Source of the DNA: UBA10649 sp044233495
GTDB taxonomy: Bacteria; Actinomycetota; Actinomycetes; S36-B12
Assembly (NCBI GenBank): GCA_044233495.1
Contig: JBIIJX010000003.1
Span: 1 to 40,763 of the forward strand
Length of the DNA: 40,763 nucleotides
Direction of reading: 5' to 3'
Positions 31,663 to 39,279 of the stretch are shown here, one piece after another. A model generated the notes under the pieces. That model did not search any database. It saw only the letters and a program-made list of their open reading frames with translations, and had not been told where the DNA came from. Position numbers and translations under genes: made by a program. Position 1 is the stretch's first letter, and each line of letters opens with the position of its first letter.

Positions 31663-32940
31663 CTACCGGGACGGGGTGAACCCGACAGGAACCTTCTCCT
31701 CGAACGGCGAGTACCACACCCACGTTGGGGAGAGGACCAAGAGTTCCTTGCCACCATCGAGGCCGACCACGATGTAGCCATTGGGCAACTGGGCAAGACT
31801 GCGAGCCCTAGCCCCGATGTAGAGGCCCTCGTATCCGCGTACGGCACCCTTCGAGACGATCATCCGGTACAGCCAGCGGGCACCCAGACCAGCGACGATG
31901 ACGTTCGCCGTGGCCTTGCCGCCCTGAGTGCCCCACCAACGATCGAAGGCCGGGCCCTGAACCTGCATCATGGTCGAGAGCCCAACTGAGGGAGTCCAAT
32001 CGAACAGCGGCTCGTCGTACCCGCGCAGCGTGCCTTCCACATCGGGACGATCGGGAGCATCCTCCGAGACGTAGGACGTCCCGTAGGAACGATGGGGCCA
32101 TCCGTAGTTCGCACCCTTGCGGGCGACATAGAACTGATCACCCCCACGGGGACCCTGGCTGGTGCCCAGGAGTTCACGCTTTCCATCAACACGACCGGCG
32201 ACAAGCCCCTGCGGGTTGCGCACTCCCTCGGTCCACACCTCGTAGGTGCCGGGAGCGGCGATGCGAACGACCGTGGACAGCAAGGCGCGTGCCTGCTTGC
32301 TCATCTTGAGGTCATAGGGCTTGGCGATCCGGAAGTCCCCTACTCCCAGGAAGAACTCAGGCTTGGCCGGGTTCGCCCGCATGTCCTTCGGTGCCAGCGC
32401 CATACGCCCACCGGACTGGGCGAGGATGTACGGACTTTCCACAGGTCGGGGGAAGCACGGGGAGCTGAACCAGATGCGTCCGAGTGAGTGGGCACCGGCA
32501 CCAGAGGAGTCAACCGTCGCCTCGCGCAGGACCAGGCGATTGCATCGGGTCTGCTCCTCGACATATGAGTACGAGACGAATACGGGAACAGCCGAGGATG
32601 TCGCCTTCCACTCTGGGAAGTACTGGAAGTCCAGAACACGGGCACCCGCGGGCAGCGCCAGAGATCCCAGCGACCTGGAGGTCCGTTGGATGACGTCCGT
32701 GACGGCCACCTCGAAGTCCCAGTCGAGCGAGAGGACCGACGTGGCATCGAGCGTCGTCACGTAGGGCGTGCCGACAGCGGTAGGCACCTTGGTGACATCC
32801 ACGTTGTAGAAGTGCGTGTCCACCATGGCTGGGATGGCGTAGTCGGTCTCGGTCTCGTAGGCCGCGTAGGCGGGAGATGCCGAGAGAGTGACGAACATGG
32901 CCAGCGCCCCCACACCGGCAAGTACGTGGCGCGTATGCAC
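31663..32940 (-). CDS. Secreted GSDH-like beta-propeller protein
   Basis: A 425-residue exported protein with a clear signal peptide (HVLAGVGALAMFVTLSASPAYA, cut near residue 26). The rest resembles the soluble glucose/sorbosone dehydrogenase (PQQ) propeller: QSGGRMALAPK (175-185), GVRNPQGL (239-246), QGPRGGDQFYVARKGANYGWP (262-282) and PLFDWTPSVGLS. In active members the H-x-G-G-R-L segment carries the catalytic histidine; here it reads QSGGRM with no histidine, and the histidine/glutamate usually preceding GPRGGD is also lost. It is therefore probably a binding protein rather than a dehydrogenase (inference from remembered family motifs). Two cysteines (133, 162) may pair. Leader with AGGGG and a TATTCT -10. 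Confidence 0.7.
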   Translation of the reverse strand: MHTRHVLAGVGALAMFVTLSASPAYAAYETETDYAIPAMVDTHFYNVDVTKVPTAVGTPYVTTLDATSVLSLDWDFEVAVTDVIQRTSRSLGSLALPAGARVLDFQYFPEWKATSSAVPVFVSYSYVEEQTRCNRLVLREATVDSSGAGAHSLGRIWFSSPCFPRPVESPYILAQSGGRMALAPKDMRANPAKPEFFLGVGDFRIAKPYDLKMSKQARALLSTVVRIAAPGTYEVWTEGVRNPQGLVAGRVDGKRELLGTSQGPRGGDQFYVARKGANYGWPHRSYGTSYVSEDAPDRPDVEGTLRGYDEPLFDWTPSVGLSTMMQVQGPAFDRWWGTQGGKATANVIVAGLGARWLYRMIVSKGAVRGYEGLYIGARARSLAQLPNGYIVVGLDGGKELLVLSPTWVWYSPFEEKVPVGFTPSR

Positions 32941-32964
32941 GGACTGCCCCTGACTTCAGAATCG

Positions 32965-32970
32965 AGAATA
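32965..32970 (-). promoter_or_regulatory. -10 for the beta-propeller gene
   Basis: Minus-strand TATTCT would start a leader of about 18 bases containing AGGGG before GTG 32940. Like the other secreted protein gene, this one has a leader. Confidence 0.45.
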
Positions 32971-33008
32971 GGTGAGCACACTAGCGGTCACGTCCGGAGT
33001 CAGGTCGG

Positions 33009-33014
33009 TAGCGT
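33009..33014 (+). promoter_or_regulatory. -10 for the GT-C-like gene
   Basis: TAGCGT lies six bases before GTG 33021, predicting a leaderless mRNA. It is the same hexamer as at 885. Confidence 0.55.
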
Positions 33015-33020
33015 GGCGGG

Positions 33021-34739
33021 GTGAGCGCCCTGAGTCCCACCAGCCGATGGCACACGTGGCGCGATGGGGTCGTGATCCTCGCCATCAGTGCGCTCATCGC
33101 CCGGTTCTCCGGCGCCGAGCGCTGGACCGGCTTCAACTCCCCCGACTCGGAGTTCTACGCCTCGCTGGCCCTCTTCGGCGACGAGGTCACCTCGCGGTCT
33201 GAGCCCGCCTACACCTGGACACGCCTAGGCTACATCGCGCCGGTGCGCTTCCTCGTCACCACCGTCGATCCGTGGCTGGGGTTCGAGATCTGGCGGATAC
33301 TGCTGCTGGTCGTGATCGTGGGCTCGGTCTATGCACTGGTTCGCATGCAGTCCACCTGGCAGTGGGCGACGCTCATGGGGGCCTTCGCCGGTCTGAACAC
33401 CATGGTGCTGAGCTTCGCCGGCAACTCCTACCTCACTGGCACGGTCATGGCAGGAGTGCTGCTGCTGGTGCTGCTGGGTGCCTGGCCGGTGGTCGGCTCG
33501 CCGAAGTGGCCGTGGCTGACGGTGCTGCTGTCGGGCATGGTCGCCGCCTGGCTGGTGATGACGAATCCGTACGGACTCCTGCTGGGGCTGGCGATCTGGA
33601 TCCCGCTGCGGATCATGCGGCTCGTGGTCGACGGCGTCGGCCGGTGGCGGCACCTGCTGCTGGATGTCGTCATCGCGGCGACCGGGTTCGCCGCGGTGTT
33701 CGTCATGTTCCTCATCGCCGGGTTCGCGATCTTCAATGGCCGCAACTGGTTCGACACGTATCTGACGTGGAACGCGCAGCTCGACTACTCCTCGTTCATC
33801 GGCGATGCCACCACGTGGCAGCGTGACATAGCCCTGCTCGTGCCGCTGGTGGCGGTGGTGATCGCCGTCATCGTCGTCGTGACCACACGCGGCTCTCGCG
33901 GGGCGACCGCCGCACTCATCGTGTCGAGCCTGAGCATCGCCTTCACCGTCGTCTACTACGTGCTCGTCCCCGGACCATGGCTGGAGGCGCCGACGTATGT
34001 GGCGAAGCTCTGGCCAGGTGCGCTGGCTGCGCTGGCACTGGGCTTCGGCGCGATGGTCGGCCGCCGCGGCCTCGGCTGGCCCGGGTTCATCCTCGGACTG
34101 GCGTTCATTCCCCTGATCGTCTGGAGCGGTCACTGGTCGACGGACGTGCCGTACCCGATCGGCGTCCTGATCGCACTGCTCGTCACCGTCCTCGCTCTCG
34201 TCGCTGCCGTGGCCTTGCGCAGGAGCCGTGTCGTAGCGGGGGGCCTCGCTGCAGCACTGGCCCTCGGGTCCCTGGCCGTGGGCGCCCAGATCCTGCAGAA
34301 CGGCCGCGGGCTCCTCGGCACCTACGGGCAGTTCCCGTTCCGGGCCGCCTACGAGGACTTCAGCAACGAGATGCTCATGCGCTCCAAGGTGGCCGCAGAG
34401 GAGTTCGTGCTCGCCAACACCACCCGTGGCGAGAAGGTCATGATCTGGACGGATCCCGATCGCCTCACTGCCGGTATCGCCGGGATGCAGCTGTGGGGCT
34501 GGTACAACAACGTGCCCGAGGAGGCCGTCCTGTCACCGAATGGGGTGAACACCCTCTCGGAGGCCCGACCGGCTGCGATCGTCATGTATGCGCCGCAGCG
34601 GGCCCAGATCGACGCGTTCTACGCCTCATTGCCGCCATGGTCGCAGCCCTCGCCTCCGTCGTGCACCACGGTGCCCTTCCTCGGCATCGGCTCGCCCGAG
34701 GCGCATGTGTGCGTGACGAACCTGCAATGGGTCGACTGA
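33021..34739 (+). CDS. Polytopic GT-C-like membrane protein
   Basis: A 572-residue integral membrane protein with about 11 hydrophobic segments. The acidic motif NSPDSEFYASLA (39-50; D42 and E44) follows the first membrane segment, where GT-C glycosyltransferases carry catalytic aspartate or glutamate. The rest is dominated by helices, and the last 140 residues form an extracellular soluble tail (GRGLLGTYGQFPFRAAYEDF, MIWTDPDRLTAGIAGMQLWGWYNNVPEEA). Two cysteines near the end may pair. I infer a polyprenyl-phosphate-sugar-dependent glycosyltransferase. It ends next to a convergent gene with no spacer (the stop codons are adjacent). Confidence 0.6.
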   Translation: MSALSPTSRWHTWRDGVVILAISALIARFSGAERWTGFNSPDSEFYASLALFGDEVTSRSEPAYTWTRLGYIAPVRFLVTTVDPWLGFEIWRILLLVVIVGSVYALVRMQSTWQWATLMGAFAGLNTMVLSFAGNSYLTGTVMAGVLLLVLLGAWPVVGSPKWPWLTVLLSGMVAAWLVMTNPYGLLLGLAIWIPLRIMRLVVDGVGRWRHLLLDVVIAATGFAAVFVMFLIAGFAIFNGRNWFDTYLTWNAQLDYSSFIGDATTWQRDIALLVPLVAVVIAVIVVVTTRGSRGATAALIVSSLSIAFTVVYYVLVPGPWLEAPTYVAKLWPGALAALALGFGAMVGRRGLGWPGFILGLAFIPLIVWSGHWSTDVPYPIGVLIALLVTVLALVAAVALRRSRVVAGGLAAALALGSLAVGAQILQNGRGLLGTYGQFPFRAAYEDFSNEMLMRSKVAAEEFVLANTTRGEKVMIWTDPDRLTAGIAGMQLWGWYNNVPEEAVLSPNGVNTLSEARPAAIVMYAPQRAQIDAFYASLPPWSQPSPPSCTTVPFLGIGSPEAHVCVTNLQWVD

Positions 34740-35576
34740 CTACATCAGGGTGCGCAGCAGGCGGCTCCCCGCGAACTCCGCGGACGTGCTCGGGGTGGCG
34801 TAGCGACTCAGACCCTGCAGGTCGCGAATCCGGCTCATCGTGCTGCCGGCCGACGCCAGTCCGGTCCGCAGCCGCTGCACGGCACTGCGCGCCTGGTGTC
34901 CCCGATCCAGGCCCACCTCCTGCTCAGGTGAGACCCGGTAGTCGATGACGGCATCGACGTCGACGCGCAGCGACCCCCGAGCCGCCGCGACGAGGCTCCA
35001 CCACCGGTCGTGCAGCCAGCCCGGCGGGATCTCGACGTCCGCGAAGGCCTCCGGCCGCACCGCGCTGGCCCCGCCGGTGGCGACACTTCGTCGGATGACT
35101 GTGCGCACCTGCAGCGCCGGAGACATCTCGTTGAAATCCGCCGGAACGGGGAACGCCGTGCGCAGCGATCCGGGAACCGGTGCGCCGTCGACGTCGACGA
35201 GCCGGCCATCAGAGGCCAGCAGCTCGATGTCACGCCACACATCGAGCACCTCGACCTGATGGGCAATTCGTTGCGGGTGCCAGACGTCGTCATGGTCTCC
35301 GAGCACCGCGATTCCGCAGTCGCGCACCTCCTGCAGTCCCTGACGGAAGTTCGCGGCGATGCGCGAGGTTTTGTCCGTCGACCGCGCCCGGGACGCCACA
35401 ACACGCGCGCGCTGACCCAGCACCCGGTCGATGACGGCGCCAGTGCCGTCGCTTGAGGCGTCGTCGACGATGACGATCTCGTCGGCCGGGCGGGCCTGGT
35501 CGCGCACGCTGGCCAGCGTCTGCTCGAGCCACCGCTCGGAGTTCGACGTCACGAGCACGGCCGCCACGCGGGTCAA
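34740..35576 (-). CDS. GT2 family glycosyltransferase
   Basis: A 278-residue GT2 enzyme. It begins VAAVLVTSNSERWLEQTLASVRDQ, has EIVIVDDASSDGT and the metal-binding GDHDDVWHPQRI (about 99-110), a pattern common in rhamnosyl- and glucosyltransferases. TTG at 35576 is the likely start: it overlaps the upstream stop codon as TTGA and has GAAGGAAGG just before it; GTG at 35567 is an alternative. It is therefore coupled to the GT4 gene upstream. Donor and acceptor are unknown. Confidence 0.8.
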   Translation of the reverse strand: MTRVAAVLVTSNSERWLEQTLASVRDQARPADEIVIVDDASSDGTGAVIDRVLGQRARVVASRARSTDKTSRIAANFRQGLQEVRDCGIAVLGDHDDVWHPQRIAHQVEVLDVWRDIELLASDGRLVDVDGAPVPGSLRTAFPVPADFNEMSPALQVRTVIRRSVATGGASAVRPEAFADVEIPPGWLHDRWWSLVAAARGSLRVDVDAVIDYRVSPEQEVGLDRGHQARSAVQRLRTGLASAGSTMSRIRDLQGLSRYATPSTSAEFAGSRLLRTLM

Positions 35577-36691
35577 CGCCGGGCCTTCCTTCGTCGTGCG
35601 GCGAGGCGCTGGATCAGGGCCTCGTAGTCGTCCGTGACCTGCTCCCACTGGTAGGCCTCGAGAATGCGCTGGCGTCCAGCGGTCGCGAAGGCGCCCAGCT
35701 CCGAGGTGAACTCGCCGTCGCCGATCGCGTCGAGGAAGTGCGTGAGCATCGGCGCATCGCGCCAGAACAGGGCTTGGTCGGCGGTGACCTCGTGGCTGAA
35801 CTCCACGTCATAGGCAAGGACCGGAGCACCGGCCCCCATGGCCCGCAGCAGGGAGGGATTCGTGCCCCCGACGGAGTGGCCGTGGATGTAGGTGATGCAG
35901 TTCGCGTAGAGCTGGTCGAGCACCTGCTGGTCGTAGATCCCCCCGGTGAAGCGGACCCGGGGATCGTTGCGTGCAGCGCTGTGGACCTTGTCGACGTACC
36001 ACTGCGAGTAGGGGGCGCTGCCGACGACGACGAGCGGGCGCGTCTCACGGCTCGCGCAGTAGGCATGAACGGCATCGAGCACGTGGTTCTCCGGCTCGAA
36101 GCGGGCGACGATGAGGTGGTAGCCGTGCGGGGCGAGATCCAGTTCGGACAGTCGGTCAAGGCCCGGATCGATGACCTCGGCGCCGTAGGGGATGACGGTG
36201 CAGGTGCGCCCGTACGTGCGTCGCACGTGGTCGGCGATCGCCTGGGCGTCGGCGATCACTTCATCGCCCCACTTGACCGAAGCCCGCTCCGCCCAGCGGT
36301 AGTACTTCGCCCCGGTGCCGCGCCACTTCTCGCGCCTGGACTCCAGGCCGTCGAGGTGAATGGCAGTCGGGATGCCCGCGAGCCTGAGCGGCTGCAGGAG
36401 CGGGGCGTTGCCGGCGTTGAGGAGCAGGACGACATCGGGGTGATCGCGCACGATCGCGTGCGCGGTACTGGCGGTGGTGTGGCTGAGCGTCTCCGCCATG
36501 CGGTGCCGCAGCGCCGGGGCATTCACCAGTCGCATGCCCTCGAACTCGGTGATCGTCTGTCCAGGGTTGCGGCAGTACACCGTGACGTCGTAGCCGCGAG
36601 CTGCCAGGCGCTTGCCGATCTCCTCGACCGCCGTCTCGAAGCCGCCGTACGACGCAGGCACCCCGCGGGTACCCATCAAGGCGACCTTCAC
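35573..36691 (-). CDS. DUF1972-type GT4 glycosyltransferase
   Basis: A 372-residue GT-B enzyme. VKVALMGTRGVPASYGGFETAVEEIGKRLAARGYDVTVYCR is a typical DUF1972 start found in many rhamnosyltransferases. Later come LIVARFEPENHVLDAVHAYC and HGHSVGGTNPSLLRAMGAGAPVLAYDV, the donor-side region; the usual E-x7-E first glutamate is replaced, as is normal in DUF1972 proteins. GTG 36691 lies six bases from a TACGGT -10 and the frame upstream would enter the divergent rfbC gene, so this start is well supported. It leads an operon with the GT2 at 34740. Confidence 0.87.
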   Translation of the reverse strand: MKVALMGTRGVPASYGGFETAVEEIGKRLAARGYDVTVYCRNPGQTITEFEGMRLVNAPALRHRMAETLSHTTASTAHAIVRDHPDVVLLLNAGNAPLLQPLRLAGIPTAIHLDGLESRREKWRGTGAKYYRWAERASVKWGDEVIADAQAIADHVRRTYGRTCTVIPYGAEVIDPGLDRLSELDLAPHGYHLIVARFEPENHVLDAVHAYCASRETRPLVVVGSAPYSQWYVDKVHSAARNDPRVRFTGGIYDQQVLDQLYANCITYIHGHSVGGTNPSLLRAMGAGAPVLAYDVEFSHEVTADQALFWRDAPMLTHFLDAIGDGEFTSELGAFATAGRQRILEAYQWEQVTDDYEALIQRLAARRRKARR

Positions 36692-36697
36692 ATCGCA

Positions 36698-36724
36698 ACC
36701 GTACCGACTGCCGGCTGATAGCCT
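36698..36724. promoter_or_regulatory. Divergent leaderless promoters
   Basis: Minus TACGGT (36703-36698) lies six bases before GTG 36691; plus TAGCCT (36719-36724) lies seven bases before GTG 36732. The whole intergenic region is only 40 bp, so each transcript's upstream promoter DNA lies in the other's start region. Confidence 0.55.
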
Positions 36725-36731
36725 CCGCGAC

Positions 36732-37331
36732 GTGGAGGCGCGGCCGCTGTCGATCGAGGGGTCGTGGCTGTTCACGCCCGTTCTCCGACCCGATGATCGC
36801 GGGGTCTTCCTCGAGTCGTACAAGGCCTCCGTCATCGAGCCCGCCATCGGTCATGCGTTCTCGCTGCAGCAGATGAACATCAGCCAGTCCCGCCTCGGCA
36901 CCGTGCGCGGCATCCACTTCGCCGACGTGCCTCCCGGGCAGGCCAAGTACGTGCAGTGCTTCTCGGGCCGGATCCTCGACATCGTCGTCGACATCCGCAT
37001 GGGCTCACCCACCTTCGGCCAATGGGAGGCCGTCGAGCTCGATGACGAGTCGCGTCAGGGGCTGTACATCTCGGAGGGTCTCGGTCACGCCTTCTGCGCG
37101 CTGACCGACTCCGTCACCGTCGGCTACCTGTGCTCCGAGCCCTATGCGCCCACCCGCGAGCACGGCATCCACCCGCTGGACGCCCAGCTCGCCCTGCCAT
37201 GGCCGACCGACATGGAGATCCTTCTGTCACCGAAGGATGAGGCGGCTCCGACGCTCGCCGACGCCGTCGCGTCGGGTCTGCTGCCGATGTACGACTCCTG
37301 CCTCGCCTTCCGCGCTGCCCTGCCTCGCTGA
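36732..37331 (+). CDS. rfbC: dTDP-4-dehydrorhamnose 3,5-epimerase
   Basis: RmlC/RfbC, a cupin epimerase that converts dTDP-4-keto-6-deoxyglucose to the rhamno form. The product is 199 residues. Expected active-site residues appear at the family positions: R59 and H62 in VRGIHF, K72 in AKYVQC, H119 in GLGHAFCAL, Y132 or Y138 in GYLCSEPY, and D169 in SPKDEAAPTL. RDDRG-like PDDRGVFLES lies at 20-29. The GTG start fits the TAGCCT -10 seven bases upstream, and the longer frame enters the divergent gene. It is monocistronic and separated from rfbA by 18 kb; the dTDP-glucose dehydratase and final reductase are not in the window. A variant substrate specificity is possible. Confidence 0.9.
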   Translation: MEARPLSIEGSWLFTPVLRPDDRGVFLESYKASVIEPAIGHAFSLQQMNISQSRLGTVRGIHFADVPPGQAKYVQCFSGRILDIVVDIRMGSPTFGQWEAVELDDESRQGLYISEGLGHAFCALTDSVTVGYLCSEPYAPTREHGIHPLDAQLALPWPTDMEILLSPKDEAAPTLADAVASGLLPMYDSCLAFRAALPR

Positions 37332-37340
37332 TCGATCAGC
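37327..37340. other. 14-bp palindrome across two convergent stop codons
   Basis: GCTGATCGATCAGC is a perfect palindrome containing the rfbC stop TGA (37329-37331) and the opposing gene's stop (37336-37338). It may form a small bidirectional hairpin. Confidence 0.45.
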
Positions 37341-39279
37341 TCGTGCACTCCGGGCAGAGCAGGTTCGACGGCATGGGCACCTGCACCGGCGTGATGCGTT
37401 CGTCGCCGCGCTCCTGCACCCATGCGCGCATGAGCTCCCCGGTGGAGGGACGGAACCACAGCGCGACGATGTCCATGTCGGGGTTGAGCTGCAGTGCGAG
37501 GTCGACGTAGCCGGTGTCGTCCTCCTCGTACGGGAAGGGCGGCAGGTCGCGGTAGAAACGCTGCTGCGTCTTGCTCATCACCCCGTGCAGGGTCGCGACC
37601 CACAGATTCGGCAGGGTGCCGGCCCCGTCCCAGATCAAGGTGGTGTCGTCTGGATAGTCGACGGCCGCCTGCTGCGCGCGGATGATGGACTCCCCGATCA
37701 GCGGGTCTTCGATCCCCTTCATGCGCTCGACACCAGCCTGCACACCCGGGGCAGCACGGAATCCCTCGGAGAACTGGGTGGAGGCTCCTACGTAGCCGAG
37801 CAGGCCGAGGACGATCGCACCACCCAGCGCGACACTGATGCCGGACGTCGCGCGGGATGTGCCCTGGAGTGCACGGGTCAGCGCGACGGCGAGCAGTGCT
37901 GCGATCACGGGTGCGATGGCAAGCAGCATGGCGTCCAGCGGCTTGAGCACGTAGTAGGCCTGCAGGCGCGAGACCTCTGCCGCGTCCGCTCCGCCGACGA
38001 AGATGAGCGCGACGATGCCCGGTCCGGCGACCGGTCCGGCGATCGCGACAGCGAGAGGCCACCGGCCACTGCGGATGAGCAGGATCATGGTGAGGGCGGC
38101 GATGACGGGCGAGGCGAGCGCGAGCCCGATGTTGAACGGCACCATGCCGGTGCCGACTGCGCCGAGGTTCGCGGTGAAGTCTCCCGTGCTCTGCCCGGGC
38201 TCCACGCCGAGGATCGCGCTGGCCTGCGTGAGCGCCATGAACGCGGCGAGCGCAGCGGAGCCGACCAGCCACGCAACCCCGAGCGGCCAGCGATACCGCA
38301 TGAGCGCGTAGGCCACCACGACCGCCGACGGCAGCAGCCCGAGAGCGAGCGGCGTCCACAGTCCGATGGCCGCGAGCCCGGCGAGTGGCACCAGGAACCA
38401 GCCGAGGGTGCGCGCTGAGCGCAGGCTTCTGCCGCCCACGTAGGCCGCGACGATGACGACGGTCACGCCCATCAGGAAGTTCGTGAAGCCCGCGTTGTAG
38501 AGAAACGCCGGGCTGCCGAGCACGGCGAAGAGCGCGAACGCCCCGAAGGCGATCGGGCGTGTCCAGGAGGCACGATCGCGACCGCCGATGCGCGCAGCGA
38601 GATCGCCCGCCACCCACGCGAGGGCGACCAGGCACGCAGCGAACGACAGGGCGTTCCACTGCACGTACGGCCACAGCAGCTCCGGACGCGTGACGTCACC
38701 GGAGTCGACGACCTTCTCCAGCAGGGCCCAGAGAGTCGAGTGCAGGGACGGATACCACTGGTTCCACGCGACGGCACCGTCGACCGTCGGCCATGTCGTG
38801 CTCTGCGACGTGAACGTGTTGGCGAACGACGTGTAGTGCGCCTGGTTGTCCCATCCGCTGAAGAACAGGCTGCTGACCATCTCCACGCTCGACCGGCCGA
38901 CATAGGCGGCCATCAGCCACGCGGCACTGACAACGGCCAGGACGGCGGCCAGCCCGTCGGTGACCGACGGTCGCGGGATGCGCACTGCACGCAGGGAGGG
39001 CGCCAGGCGCAGGGCCATCAGCCCGATGAGGAGGAGACTGAACAGCACCTTCGCGCTCACGCTCGTGACCGGCACCGAGCCCGCGCGGGGGATCACGAGG
39101 GCGATGACGCCGAGCAGGACGACGCCGGAGATCACCGCACGCTCGGTGAGCGAGCGACCCCACGGCGGCAGGAGCACCATCATGACGGCGACGGCCACCA
39201 GGCCGACCGGTGGCACCACCCACAGCGCGAGGATCGTCGCGAGCGTGGCAGCCCCGAGAGCTCCGACGTACCTGCTCAT
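37336..39279 (-). CDS. Large GT-C-like membrane protein
   Basis: A 647-residue membrane protein with about 13 hydrophobic segments, starting MSRYVGALGAATLATILALW. The motif FFSGWDNQAHYTSFANTF (about 139-156, D144) follows the early helices, a place consistent with the catalytic acidic residue of GT-C enzymes. The C-terminal 150 residues form an extracellular tail ending in a CPEC-like pair (LLCPECTS). I infer an external glycosyltransferase or glycan-modifying enzyme; no named family is certain. ATG 39279 overlaps the upstream DUF4012 stop codon by four bases (ATGA), so the two are co-expressed. Confidence 0.6.
   Translation of the reverse strand: MSRYVGALGAATLATILALWVVPPVGLVAVAVMMVLLPPWGRSLTERAVISGVVLLGVIALVIPRAGSVPVTSVSAKVLFSLLLIGLMALRLAPSLRAVRIPRPSVTDGLAAVLAVVSAAWLMAAYVGRSSVEMVSSLFFSGWDNQAHYTSFANTFTSQSTTWPTVDGAVAWNQWYPSLHSTLWALLEKVVDSGDVTRPELLWPYVQWNALSFAACLVALAWVAGDLAARIGGRDRASWTRPIAFGAFALFAVLGSPAFLYNAGFTNFLMGVTVVIVAAYVGGRSLRSARTLGWFLVPLAGLAAIGLWTPLALGLLPSAVVVAYALMRYRWPLGVAWLVGSAALAAFMALTQASAILGVEPGQSTGDFTANLGAVGTGMVPFNIGLALASPVIAALTMILLIRSGRWPLAVAIAGPVAGPGIVALIFVGGADAAEVSRLQAYYVLKPLDAMLLAIAPVIAALLAVALTRALQGTSRATSGISVALGGAIVLGLLGYVGASTQFSEGFRAAPGVQAGVERMKGIEDPLIGESIIRAQQAAVDYPDDTTLIWDGAGTLPNLWVATLHGVMSKTQQRFYRDLPPFPYEEDDTGYVDLALQLNPDMDIVALWFRPSTGELMRAWVQERGDERITPVQVPMPSNLLCPECTS

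Noticed and set aside
31663..32940. Functional PQQ glucose dehydrogenase
   Set aside because: The histidine expected in the H-x-G-G-R-L segment is missing, so only the fold is claimed.
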